A DNA stretch of 64,000 nucleotides from Clostridia bacterium (GTDB lineage: Bacteria; Bacillota; Clostridia; Peptostreptococcales; Anaerovoracaceae): NCBI GenBank assembly GCA_902363595.1, contig CABJAP010000018.1, forward strand, positions 9,585 through 73,584. Reading direction: 5' to 3'. Below are positions 56,886-64,000 of this stretch, in pieces (position 1 is the stretch's first letter; the number at the start of each line of letters is the position of its first letter). The notes under the pieces are model-generated. The model searched no databases. It saw nothing but the letters and a program-made list of their open reading frames with translations, and had not been told where the DNA came from. Made by a program: the position numbers and the translations under genes.

Positions 56886-58115
56886 ATGAGCAAACTATTG
56901 ATAAAAAATATCGGGCGGCTGCAAACCCCTCTGGGGAGCTGCAGCCATTACGGAGCAAAGCAGGGTGAGAACCAAAAGCTGGATCAGGCGGCAGTCTTGA
57001 TTGAAGACGACCGGATCAAGGAGATTACATCAAATGGGACCCTGCCCCAGGAAGAGGCGGATGTGGTCATCGATGCCCAGGGCAATCTGGTGACCCCCGG
57101 CCTGGTGGAAGGCCACACCCATCTGGTGTTCGGCGGATACCGCCAGGCAGAGATACCACTCAAGCTGAAGGGGGCTGGGTATCTGGATATCCTCCGCGCC
57201 GGAGGCGGAATACTCGATACGGTTCAGAAAACCAGAGAAGCTTCCAAAGACGAACTGTATCAAAAGAGCAGAGGATTTTTGGATGAGATGCTGAGCCTGG
57301 GCGTGACCACTTGCGAAGCCAAGAGCGGCTACGGCCTGGATCTGGATACGGAAGTCAAGATGCTCCAGGTGATCCGGGAGCTGAATGACTCCCATCCGGT
57401 GGACTTAGTTGCCACCTTCATGGGAGCCCATGCGGTGCCTCCGGAATATGAAGGACGGGGCGATGCCTATATCGACCTTTTGTGCAGGGAAATGATTCCT
57501 TATGTAAAGGAACACGGCCTGGCCGAATTCTGCGATGTGTTCTGCGAGGATTCGGTCTTTGACGTAAAGCAGAGCCGCAGGTATCTAAGGTGCGCCCGGG
57601 AGAACGGACTGGGCCTGAAAATCCATGCCGATGAAATCGAAGAGATCGGCGGCTCCCAGCTGGCCGGACAGATGGAAGCCATTTCTGCCGAGCATTTGAT
57701 CGCCATCGGGGAAAAAGGAATGGAAGCCATGGCCGCGGCAAAGACGACAGCCATGCTCCTGCCCGCTACCTCTTTTTACCTGGGAAAAAGCTATGCGCCG
57801 GCCAGAGAGCTGATCCAAAGAGAAATTCCAGTAGCCATCGCCTCCGACTTTAACCCGGGTTCCTGTCCGTCCCTCAACCTTCAGCTGGCAATGAATCTGG
57901 GATACTTGAGATACAAGATGACACCGGAGGAGATTCTGACAGCAGTGACCATCAATCCGGCCTGTGCCATCGGGAGGGGCAGTCAGGTGGGAACCCTGGA
58001 AGCGGGCAAACAGGCCGACCTGGTTATTTGGGATGCGCCTGACATGGAAATGCTCTGCTACCGCTTCGGTTCCAACATGGCCCTGCAAGTAATTAAAAAA
58101 GGAGAATTGGTATGA
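56886..58115 (+). CDS. hutI: Imidazolonepropionase
   Basis: 409-residue metal-dependent amidohydrolase that opens imidazolonepropionate to formiminoglutamate. The metal motif is GHTHLVFGG (about 76-84), followed by the AKSGYGLDL block, HAVPPEY, IHADEIEE and the DFNPGSCPS loop near residue 318. TTAGGAGAC precedes the ATG. Its stop overlaps the cyclodeaminase start by four bases. It begins the second transcription block of the cluster, with its own upstream repeat B2. Confidence 0.96.
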   Translation: MSKLLIKNIGRLQTPLGSCSHYGAKQGENQKLDQAAVLIEDDRIKEITSNGTLPQEEADVVIDAQGNLVTPGLVEGHTHLVFGGYRQAEIPLKLKGAGYLDILRAGGGILDTVQKTREASKDELYQKSRGFLDEMLSLGVTTCEAKSGYGLDLDTEVKMLQVIRELNDSHPVDLVATFMGAHAVPPEYEGRGDAYIDLLCREMIPYVKEHGLAEFCDVFCEDSVFDVKQSRRYLRCARENGLGLKIHADEIEEIGGSQLAGQMEAISAEHLIAIGEKGMEAMAAAKTTAMLLPATSFYLGKSYAPARELIQREIPVAIASDFNPGSCPSLNLQLAMNLGYLRYKMTPEEILTAVTINPACAIGRGSQVGTLEAGKQADLVIWDAPDMEMLCYRFGSNMALQVIKKGELV

Positions 58116-58741
58116 TGAAATTAATCGACTTAAAAGTCAGCGAATATCTGGATGTACTCAAATCGGACGCACCGGCGCCGGGAGGCGGATCGGTCAGCGC
58201 CCTTGCCGGAGCCCAGGCAGTGGGCCTGTTCATGATGGTCGCCGATTTGACCATCGGCAAAGATAAATACGCTAAGTACCAGGATGTCTGCCAGACGGCC
58301 AAACGCAGAGGCAGTGAGCTGTATCGAGAGCTGACCGCTGCCATTGACAAGGATACGGATGCTTTTAACCTGGTTTCCAACGCCTTCAAAATGCCCAAAA
58401 CTACGCCGGAAGAAAAAGCGGCCAGAAGCAAGGCCATTGCCGATGCAACCCTGGCGGCCACCGAAGTGCCTTACAATGTCATGCAATATGCGTATGAGGG
58501 TATGATGCTGGCAAAAACCATGGTGGGCAGATCCAACCCCAACGCGGCCAGCGACCTGGGTGTTTCCATCCTAAACCTGATGGCGGCGATCAAGGGAGCC
58601 TGGCTCAACGTAAAAATCAATCTGCCGGGGGTCAAGGACGAGGATAAGGCGGCAGCCTTCGAAAAGGGCGGACAAACGATCTACGACGATGCCCAGACCA
58701 TGGCAAGAGAGCTGTATGATGAAATTTTAAACCAGTTATAA
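58112..58741 (+). CDS. fchA: Formiminotetrahydrofolate cyclodeaminase
   Basis: 209-residue all-helical cyclodeaminase. It releases ammonia from 5-formimino-THF to give 5,10-methenyl-THF. The N-terminal SDAPAPGGGSVSALAGAQAVGL, with its glycine-rich loop, is diagnostic. The later YNVMQYAYEGMMLA and NPNAASDLGVS are typical. It overlaps hutI by four bases and precedes ftcD by 16. In vertebrates the two activities are fused in one protein. Here they remain separate. Confidence 0.94.
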   Translation: MMKLIDLKVSEYLDVLKSDAPAPGGGSVSALAGAQAVGLFMMVADLTIGKDKYAKYQDVCQTAKRRGSELYRELTAAIDKDTDAFNLVSNAFKMPKTTPEEKAARSKAIADATLAATEVPYNVMQYAYEGMMLAKTMVGRSNPNAASDLGVSILNLMAAIKGAWLNVKINLPGVKDEDKAAAFEKGGQTIYDDAQTMARELYDEILNQL

Positions 58742-58757
58742 AAAGGAGAGGAAAACA

Positions 58758-59654
58758 ATGGCAAAGATTATCGAAAGCGTACCAAACATCAGCGAAGGAA
58801 GAGACCAGGCAGTCATCGAAGCGTGTGTGGACCAGATCCGCAGCACACCGGGATGCACCCTGCTGGATTATTCATCCGATCCCAGCCATAACCGCAGCGT
58901 CATAACCTATATGGGAAGCCCCCAGGCGTGTGAAGAGGCCAGTGTCAAACTGGCGAAAAAAGCAGTGGAACTGATCGATCTGACCAAACACACCGGTGAA
59001 CACCCACGCATGGGATGCGTTGACGTGATGCCCTTCATCCCCATAAAAGAGGCAACGATGGAGGAGTGCGTGGCTCTTTCTCAGAAAGTGGGAAAACGGA
59101 TTGCTGAAGAGGCGGATCTTCCAGTATTTTTATATGAGCGGTCAGCTGCCGCGCCCCACAGGGAGAATCTGGCCAAGGTCCGCAAAGGACAGTTCGAGGG
59201 CATGGCCGATAAGGTCAAGGACCCGGATTGGATCCCGGATTTCGGCGGCCAGAGGATTCATCCCACCGGCGGAGCCGTTTGCGTAGGAGCAAGGCCGCCG
59301 CTCATCGCCTACAACATCAATCTGGGAACCGATAATCTGGAAATTGCCAGCAGAATCGCCAAGATCATCCGCAAATCCGGCGGTGGTCTGGATTGTGTAA
59401 AGGCCATGGGCGTAATGCTGGAGGACAGAAACATCGCCCAGGTATCCATCAACATGACCGATTTCACAGTGACCCCCCTGTATCGGGTCAATGAACTGGT
59501 CAAAGCGGAAGCGGCCCGCTATGGCGTCGCTGTTATTGGAACGGAGCTGATCGGACTCACTCCAATGCAGGCTCTTTTCGACGCGGCCGAATATTATTTA
59601 CAGATTGAGGACTTTAAACCGGACGTACAGGTTATTGAAAACCATTTGTTGTGA
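58758..59654 (+). CDS. ftcD: Glutamate formimidoyltransferase
   Basis: 298-residue enzyme that moves the formimino group from formiminoglutamate to tetrahydrofolate and so releases glutamate. Diagnostic segments are ESVPNISEGRDQAVIEACVDQI, the DYSSDPSHNRSVITY block, TGEHPRMGCVDVMPFIP with the catalytic histidine, and GARPPLIAYNINLGTDN. AAAAGGAGAGG precedes the ATG. It completes histidine degradation to glutamate, with one carbon saved on folate. Confidence 0.96.
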   Translation: MAKIIESVPNISEGRDQAVIEACVDQIRSTPGCTLLDYSSDPSHNRSVITYMGSPQACEEASVKLAKKAVELIDLTKHTGEHPRMGCVDVMPFIPIKEATMEECVALSQKVGKRIAEEADLPVFLYERSAAAPHRENLAKVRKGQFEGMADKVKDPDWIPDFGGQRIHPTGGAVCVGARPPLIAYNINLGTDNLEIASRIAKIIRKSGGGLDCVKAMGVMLEDRNIAQVSINMTDFTVTPLYRVNELVKAEAARYGVAVIGTELIGLTPMQALFDAAEYYLQIEDFKPDVQVIENHLL

Positions 59655-59720
59655 TATAGTAGTAAAAGAACCTGCTCTGCCATGACGGAGCGGAGCCGTC
59701 CCTGATATCTGAAAGGCGAA

Positions 59721-60935
59721 ATGAGGTTTGTTATGGAACTAAACGCCAGCGATCCAAAAAAAGTTGTACTGCAGGGAAATGAAGCCTGCGCAAAGGGAGC
59801 TCTCTATGCGGGATGCCGGTTTTTTGCCGGCTACCCCATCACCCCTTCCACAGAAATTATAGAACTGATGTCCTCAGAAATGCAGAAGGCAGGAGGGGCC
59901 TTCATTCAGATGGAGGATGAAATCGGATCCGCATGCGCAATCATTGGCGCCAGATGGGGCGGCAAAAAAGCCATGACCGCGACTTCCGGTCCGGGATATA
60001 CCTTGATGCAGGAGGCCATCGGCTATGCGGCTGTGACCGAGACGCCCATTGTGATCGTCAACGTACAGCGGGGAGGACCCTCCACCGGACAGCCCACCTT
60101 ATCCTCCCAGGAGGATGTTTATCAGGCCAGATACGGCAGCCATGGGGACTATGGCATCATCGCCCTTTCCCCTTCTTCTGTGCAGGAAATGTACGATTTT
60201 ACTGTGCGGGCTTTTGAACTGGCGGAACAGTTCCGCACTCCCGTTATCCTACTGTCCGATGAAGTGGTCGGGCACATGAGAGAAAAGATTACCATTCACG
60301 ACGGCTCAAAGAATATTAAGACCGGAAAAGGAACCTACGTGGTTTCGCCCCACGCTGATTTTTTCCAAGGGCAGAACTCTCTGGTTGAAGGCCAGCTCCA
60401 CGATGAATGGGGACGCAGGATCGGCCACGTGGCTGAGAAGAGCGGACAATTCATCCGCAATATTAATAAAAAAATACAGGACAACGCTGATCGAATCGCC
60501 GATATCCGAACTTACTGTATGGAGGACGCCGATATCGCCATCGTCGCCTATGGATCGGTAGCGCGGCCGGCGGCCGATGCGGTTAAATTGGCCAGGGGAA
60601 TTAAGGATGAGCGCATCCTGCCTAAGCTGCGGGTATTTAGAGATTTGGTCAAACGGGGTGTGCCGGCCACCATGCGTACTGATTACAGTCATCTTAAGGT
60701 GGGGCTGGTCAAAGTCAACACTTTGTGGCCGTTCCCGGAAGAAGAGCTGAAGCGGGCGGCCCGAAACACGGAACTGGTCATCGTGCCGGAAATGAATGTG
60801 GGTAAGTATTGCCAGGAAGTGGAACGGGCTTTAAAAGATAAGCATGTCATATCCATGCCCAAGAGCGGCGGCGACATTCATACGCCCCATGAAATTTTAG
60901 ATGAAATTTTAAAGGAGGCGGGGGTCCATGAATAA
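59721..60935 (+). CDS. korA: 2-oxoacid:ferredoxin oxidoreductase, alpha subunit
   Basis: 404-residue alpha subunit. The GYPITPSTEIIELMS motif and EDEIGSACAIIGARWGGKKAMTATSGPG belong to 2-oxoacid:ferredoxin oxidoreductases of the 2-oxoglutarate/branched-chain type. The catalytic site lies at the interface with the beta subunit. The start may be 59721 or the ATG at 59733; both have a partial ribosome site. It starts 66 bases after ftcD, so the Kor genes are probably read on from the hut genes. 2-Oxoglutarate is the most likely substrate by context, not by proof. Confidence 0.9.
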   Translation: MRFVMELNASDPKKVVLQGNEACAKGALYAGCRFFAGYPITPSTEIIELMSSEMQKAGGAFIQMEDEIGSACAIIGARWGGKKAMTATSGPGYTLMQEAIGYAAVTETPIVIVNVQRGGPSTGQPTLSSQEDVYQARYGSHGDYGIIALSPSSVQEMYDFTVRAFELAEQFRTPVILLSDEVVGHMREKITIHDGSKNIKTGKGTYVVSPHADFFQGQNSLVEGQLHDEWGRRIGHVAEKSGQFIRNINKKIQDNADRIADIRTYCMEDADIAIVAYGSVARPAADAVKLARGIKDERILPKLRVFRDLVKRGVPATMRTDYSHLKVGLVKVNTLWPFPEEELKRAARNTELVIVPEMNVGKYCQEVERALKDKHVISMPKSGGDIHTPHEILDEILKEAGVHE

Positions 60936-61740
60936 GTTGTATAAAAAGTATATTAAAACCGAATTGCTGCCCACCCTTTTTTGCCCCGGCTGCGGCAATG
61001 GCATCATCCAGTATGCAGCCATCGATGCCATTGACAAGCTGGGAATCAAGGAGGAAGTGGCCTGTGTCAGCGGAATCGGCTGCTCATCCTGGATTCCCTG
61101 CTATTATAAGCTGGATGTCATGCATACCATGCACGGCAGGGCCCTGGCCTTTGCCCAGGGGCTCAAACTGGCCCAGCCGGACAAAAAAATTCTCGTGTTC
61201 ACCGGCGACGGGGACTGCCTGGCCATCGGCGGCAATCATTTACTCCATGCGTCAGCCAGGAATATCGATTTGACCGTGGTTATGGCCAATAACTATATCT
61301 ATGGCATGACCGGCGGCCAGAAATCCCCCTCCACACCCAAAGGCTCCATCACCAAAACGACGCCTTTCGGCAGCATCGACGAGCCCATCGACGGCTGCAA
61401 GCTGGCAATGACCATGGGCGCCAGTTACGTAGCCAGGTGGACCACCGCCCATCCGGTGCAGCTGGCTAAAGCGATCCGCGAGGGAATGGAACACTGCGGA
61501 TTTTCCTTCATCGAGGTTCTCTGCCAATGTCCGGTGCAGGCCGGAAAGGGCGTTTATGGAGAGAAAGAGCCGGCCAAAATCTTGAAATATTATAGAGAAA
61601 AAACCGATTCATATAAAGAAGGAAAGGAAATCGCAGAGGGGAAGATCCCCATCGGCACACTGAAATATGATAAAAACGCTGAGGAGTACATACAGAAGGT
61701 GAACAAGAAGCTGATCTCCCAGGGTATAAAGAGAGGATAG
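60928..61740 (+). CDS. korB: 2-oxoacid:ferredoxin oxidoreductase, beta subunit
   Basis: 270-residue thiamine-diphosphate subunit. CPGCGNGIIQYA near residue 20, the TPP-binding GDGDCLAIGGNH (about 90-101), and the NNYIYGMTGGQKSPSTP block are typical of this group. It overlaps korA by eight bases. With the alpha subunit it splits 2-oxoacids into acyl-CoA and CO2 and passes electrons to ferredoxin. The C-terminal 60 residues are as long as in Kor proteins. Confidence 0.93.
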   Translation: MNKLYKKYIKTELLPTLFCPGCGNGIIQYAAIDAIDKLGIKEEVACVSGIGCSSWIPCYYKLDVMHTMHGRALAFAQGLKLAQPDKKILVFTGDGDCLAIGGNHLLHASARNIDLTVVMANNYIYGMTGGQKSPSTPKGSITKTTPFGSIDEPIDGCKLAMTMGASYVARWTTAHPVQLAKAIREGMEHCGFSFIEVLCQCPVQAGKGVYGEKEPAKILKYYREKTDSYKEGKEIAEGKIPIGTLKYDKNAEEYIQKVNKKLISQGIKRG

Positions 61741-61744
61741 AGCC

Positions 61745-61960
61745 ATGGCTATGATCACAGTGGATAAGGCTTGCTGCAAAGGATGCGATATTTGCCTGAC
61801 AGTATGCCCCAAGAAAATTTTTATCCATTCTAAGAAGCGGAACAATTACGGCACCAATATGCCGGATATTTTGGGAGCGGAAAACTGCATCCTTTGCCGG
61901 ATGTGCGAGCGGCTCTGCCCGGATGGAGCGATCAATGTGGAAGAGGAGGCGGATACATGA
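61745..61960 (+). CDS. korD: Ferredoxin-like delta subunit of 2-oxoacid oxidoreductase
   Basis: 71-residue protein with two [4Fe-4S] motifs, CCKGCDICLTVCP (about 9-21) and CILCRMCERLCP (about 49-60). It fits the small delta subunit that carries electrons between the TPP site and soluble ferredoxin. It is four bases after korB, and its stop overlaps the korC start. It could equally be called an independent ferredoxin, but operon position supports the subunit role. Confidence 0.92.
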   Translation: MAMITVDKACCKGCDICLTVCPKKIFIHSKKRNNYGTNMPDILGAENCILCRMCERLCPDGAINVEEEADT

Positions 61961-62523
61961 GACTCAATGTGCGATTTGCAGGAGCGGGAGGTCAGGGAGT
62001 CATCCTTTCGTCGGTACTGCTGGCCAAGGCCTACGGACTTGGAGAGGATTACAATATTTCCCAGACCCAAAGCTACGGGCCAGAAGCAAGAGGCGGCGCC
62101 TGCAAGGCGGAAGTGGTGATATCGGATGAAAATATTGATTACATGAAAGTTGACCGGGCGGATGTGTTCATCGCTTTTAATCAAATGGGATTCGACCGTT
62201 ATATTGGCACGGTCAAACCGGATGCTATCGTATTGATCAACAGCACCCTGGTGGATGCAGACAATCCATCCTATTACCGAGTCCGTGCTACGCAAATCGC
62301 TGAGGAAATGGGAAAACCGTTTGTCATCAACATGGTTATGCTGGGTGCTCTCACCAAATTACTCCCCAAGCTGCATTATCCAACTGTGGAGGAAGAGATT
62401 ATGAATAATTTCGCAGCCAGTATCGCGGGGATGAATTTGGTGGCCTACGGGAGGGGCTACCAGGAAATGAAACTGGAACTCCTGCGGAGAGGTGAGCTGG
62501 AAGGAGCTATGCGAGGAGAATGA
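61957..62523 (+). CDS. korC: 2-oxoacid:ferredoxin oxidoreductase, gamma subunit
   Basis: 188-residue gamma subunit. The N-terminal RFAGAGGQGVILSSVLLAKA is the hallmark motif. QTQSYGPEARGGACKAEVVISDE follows, where most Kor gamma subunits have a similar GPEARGG loop. I chose ATG 61957 because GAGGAGG lies just upstream. An earlier start would add 21 residues out of family. It overlaps korD by four bases and the P1 peptidase by four. The set alpha-beta-delta-gamma is complete. Confidence 0.93.
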   Translation: MRLNVRFAGAGGQGVILSSVLLAKAYGLGEDYNISQTQSYGPEARGGACKAEVVISDENIDYMKVDRADVFIAFNQMGFDRYIGTVKPDAIVLINSTLVDADNPSYYRVRATQIAEEMGKPFVINMVMLGALTKLLPKLHYPTVEEEIMNNFAASIAGMNLVAYGRGYQEMKLELLRRGELEGAMRGE

Positions 62524-63527
62524 ATTTGAAAGAAATATCAATTATAGACATTGAAGATATAAAAATTGGAAGCGCAGAGGACCGGGAAAATGCCACTGGA
62601 TGCACTGTGATCTTATGTGAGAAGGGAGCGCCGGCAGGAATCGACGTGCGGGGCGGCGGCCCGGCCAGCAGGGAATCCGAGCTGCTTAACCCGGTTGCTG
62701 CCGCCGATAAGATCCATGCCATACTGCTCAGCGGAGGCAGCGCCTTTGGATTGGATGCGGCAGGGGGCGTCATGGAATACCTGGAGCAAAAGAATGTGGG
62801 CGTGGACACAGGCGTTGCCAAGGTGCCTCTGGTCTGCTGTTCCTGTCTCTTTGATCTGCAGCTGGTAAGCAAACGGGTTCGTCCCGATAAGGCGATGGCA
62901 TACAGAGCCTGCAGCGGCAGTTATCAGGATGGCAACTACGGCGCGGGTACCGGCGCTACAGTCGGCAAATACAAAGGCACGGAATTTATGATGAAGAGCG
63001 GGATCGGCAGCTATGCGGTGCAGCTGGGTGAGTTGAAGATCGGAGCCATTGTGGCAGTCAACGCCCTGGGGGATATCTTTGATTACCGGACTGGACAGCA
63101 GATCGCGGGCCTGCTCAACCAGGAGAAAGACGGCTACCTTTCTACGGAAGAAGAAATGTATAAGCAGTGCGGTCAAGTGAAAGATCTCTTCACCGGCAAC
63201 ACCACCATCGGCGCTGTGATCACCAACGCCAGGTTCAACAAAGGGCAGATGAACAAAATTGCGGCCATGGCACAGAATGGATACGCCAGAGCCATTCGGC
63301 CGGTCCACACGGAAGCGGATGGCGATACCATCTACGCTTTGTCAACAGGCGATGTGACGGCGGATATTAACGGGGTGGGAACTCTGGCAGCCCAGGTGAC
63401 TGCGGAGGCCATTAAAAGGGCCGTCTTTGCGGCAGACCCCGCCTATGGACTTCCGGCGGCAAAGGATCTGTTGAAAGAAAGAGACGCAAATCGTGTCAAT
63501 AACTTGAGAAAATGTCTCTTTTTGTGA
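62520..63527 (+). CDS. P1-family (DmpA/BapA-like) aminopeptidase, possibly IS-truncated
   Basis: 335-residue member of the P1 peptidase family, which matures by self-cleavage before a Ser or Thr. The likely cleavage site is in FTGNTTIGAVITNARF near residues 226-241. Other typical blocks are GGSAFGLDAAGGVMEYLE and GYARAIRPVHTEADGDT. It is fused by overlap to the end of korC, so it may be co-transcribed and supply amino acids. The last residues (about 326-335) read NNLRKCLFL, which also forms one copy of a direct repeat at 63502-63518. The gene end has probably been replaced by insertion-sequence DNA. Confidence 0.85.
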   Translation: MNLKEISIIDIEDIKIGSAEDRENATGCTVILCEKGAPAGIDVRGGGPASRESELLNPVAAADKIHAILLSGGSAFGLDAAGGVMEYLEQKNVGVDTGVAKVPLVCCSCLFDLQLVSKRVRPDKAMAYRACSGSYQDGNYGAGTGATVGKYKGTEFMMKSGIGSYAVQLGELKIGAIVAVNALGDIFDYRTGQQIAGLLNQEKDGYLSTEEEMYKQCGQVKDLFTGNTTIGAVITNARFNKGQMNKIAAMAQNGYARAIRPVHTEADGDTIYALSTGDVTADINGVGTLAAQVTAEAIKRAVFAADPAYGLPAAKDLLKERDANRVNNLRKCLFL

Positions 63528-63553
63528 GAGAAATTCACTTGAGAAAATGTCTC
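63502..63553 (+). repeat. Direct repeat of ACTTGAGAAAATGTCTC at an IS end
   Basis: Exact 17-bp copies at 63502-63518 (inside the peptidase gene end) and 63537-63553, 35 bp apart. They probably are terminal and subterminal transposase-binding sites of the element whose transposase gene follows on the minus strand. Confidence 0.7.
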
Positions 63554-63587
63554 CTTTATAAAAGGGCGGAACCGCCCTTTTATAAAG
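63554..63587. terminator. Perfect 16-bp hairpin at the end of the transposase gene
   Basis: CTTTATAAAAGGGCGG / CCGCCCTTTTATAAAG with a 2-base centre. It overlaps the transposase stop codon and can act as a bidirectional terminator, a common way for insertion sequences to block outside transcription. Confidence 0.75.
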
Positions 63588-64000
63588 CTGGTTTGGATTG
63601 TTTTTCAAAGAAAATCTCGTAAAGGAATTTGAGCGATAGGTTGTAGTCTTCCATCCACCAGATCCGTTTCCATTCCTCGCTGCCATGTCGTAGCTCCACA
63701 TGCGGCGTAACGGTGCTTACAACTTTCCTGGGAACCTTGGTATTGGCGTTTTTGTTCTGCGGCTTCAGATAGCGGATTGTGTCATAGGTTCGCCCCTGGT
63801 ATTCTACGCGGATCCCGCGATTTGGATGGATGAGAACCGTGATTTCCTTGCGGGCGCTTACGATTGGGAAACCAGCGTCTAGGATTTGAAAGCAGCGGTT
63901 TTTGAAAGAAAACACACCGGCCGCGTCGGTTTTCCTTGTATGCTTCACGCACAGAATCGCGTCCAGGTCGATCGTCTCCCGCACGGGGACGAACAGGGAG
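63580..64000 (-). mobile_element. Transposase C-terminal part, ISNCY-like, running off the window
   Basis: The minus-strand frame is open to the window edge, so the visible 140 residues are a C-terminal piece. FVPVRETIDLD and ILCVKHTRKTDAAGVFSFKN, followed by a beta-barrel-like segment EITVLIHPNRGIRVEYQG, are typical of the end of DDE transposases of the ISNCY or IS481-related groups. The catalytic residues lie outside. The end of the element carries the direct repeats and hairpin described at 63502-63587. The family name is a best guess. Confidence 0.65.

Overview
The window looks like chromosomal DNA of a low- to mid-GC Gram-positive anaerobe of the class Clostridia. Signs are strong AGGAGG-type ribosome binding sites, sigma-A promoters, a clostridial form of the histidine-utilisation genes feeding a ferredoxin-dependent 2-oxoacid oxidoreductase, EFR1-type ferrodoxin, Na+/alanine symport, anaerobic cobamide salvage, and LytTR, MocR, BlaI/M56 and several ECF sigma regulators. 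An amino-acid-fermenting relative of the Anaerovoracaceae/Family XIII group is my guess, not a demonstrated placement.

Layout. 1-5.8 kb: MITE-like repeats, a broken fic gene, then a two-component system with an FtsX-type ABC exporter. 5.8-7.0 kb: the rplM-rpsI operon with promoter, leader and terminator. 7.1-10.2 kb: a deleted RhuM-Fic gene, a NimA-like flavoprotein, and a BlaI/M56 repressor-protease pair under a near-perfect 48-bp palindrome. 10.2-20.4 kb: a long inverted repeat, an ECF sigma/anti-sigma pair, Mn catalase, a cluster of DnaA boxes, an ECF sigma-ABC operon, and a LytTR-ABC operon. 20.5-28.6 kb: another ECF sigma factor, EFR1, MocR with a divergent flavoprotein, a large fusion of endonuclease Q and a UvrD helicase, and a probably leaderless GPH symporter. 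28.7-36.8 kb: LytTR-DUF3021, a secreted metallopeptidase with a Lys/Thr linker, exonuclease III, NAD(P)HX epimerase, a phosphohexomutase, AGCS symporter and a VOC protein. 36.8-42.6 kb (mostly minus strand): MerR-ABC operon, a damaged HigBA-type toxin-antitoxin pair, MazG, LarE, an HD protein and an EamA exporter. 42.6-47.3 kb: cobT-cobU-cobS-cobU-like-cobC-cysK. 47.3-52.2 kb (minus strand): a 48-residue zinc ribbon, an AAA/PD-(D/E)XK protein, a GH3 hexosaminidase and bioY-birA. 52.2-63.5 kb: hutH-hutU-hutI-fchA-ftcD, then korABDC and a P1-family peptidase. The right edge is the end of an insertion sequence.

How the parts work together. The hut genes take histidine through urocanate, imidazolonepropionate and formiminoglutamate to glutamate and one-carbon folate. 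The adjacent Kor complex could oxidise the 2-oxoglutarate made from glutamate and reduce ferredoxin, so the right third reads as a histidine/glutamate fermentation island. The left two thirds is rich in envelope-stress regulators and small ABC exporters, each with its own sensor or sigma factor.

Non-coding structure stands out. There are at least three families of short dispersed repeats (called A, B and C here), a DnaA-box cluster away from any dnaA gene, and several well-formed operators. Coordinates of repeats are by eye. All functional statements rest on motif recognition without database searches.
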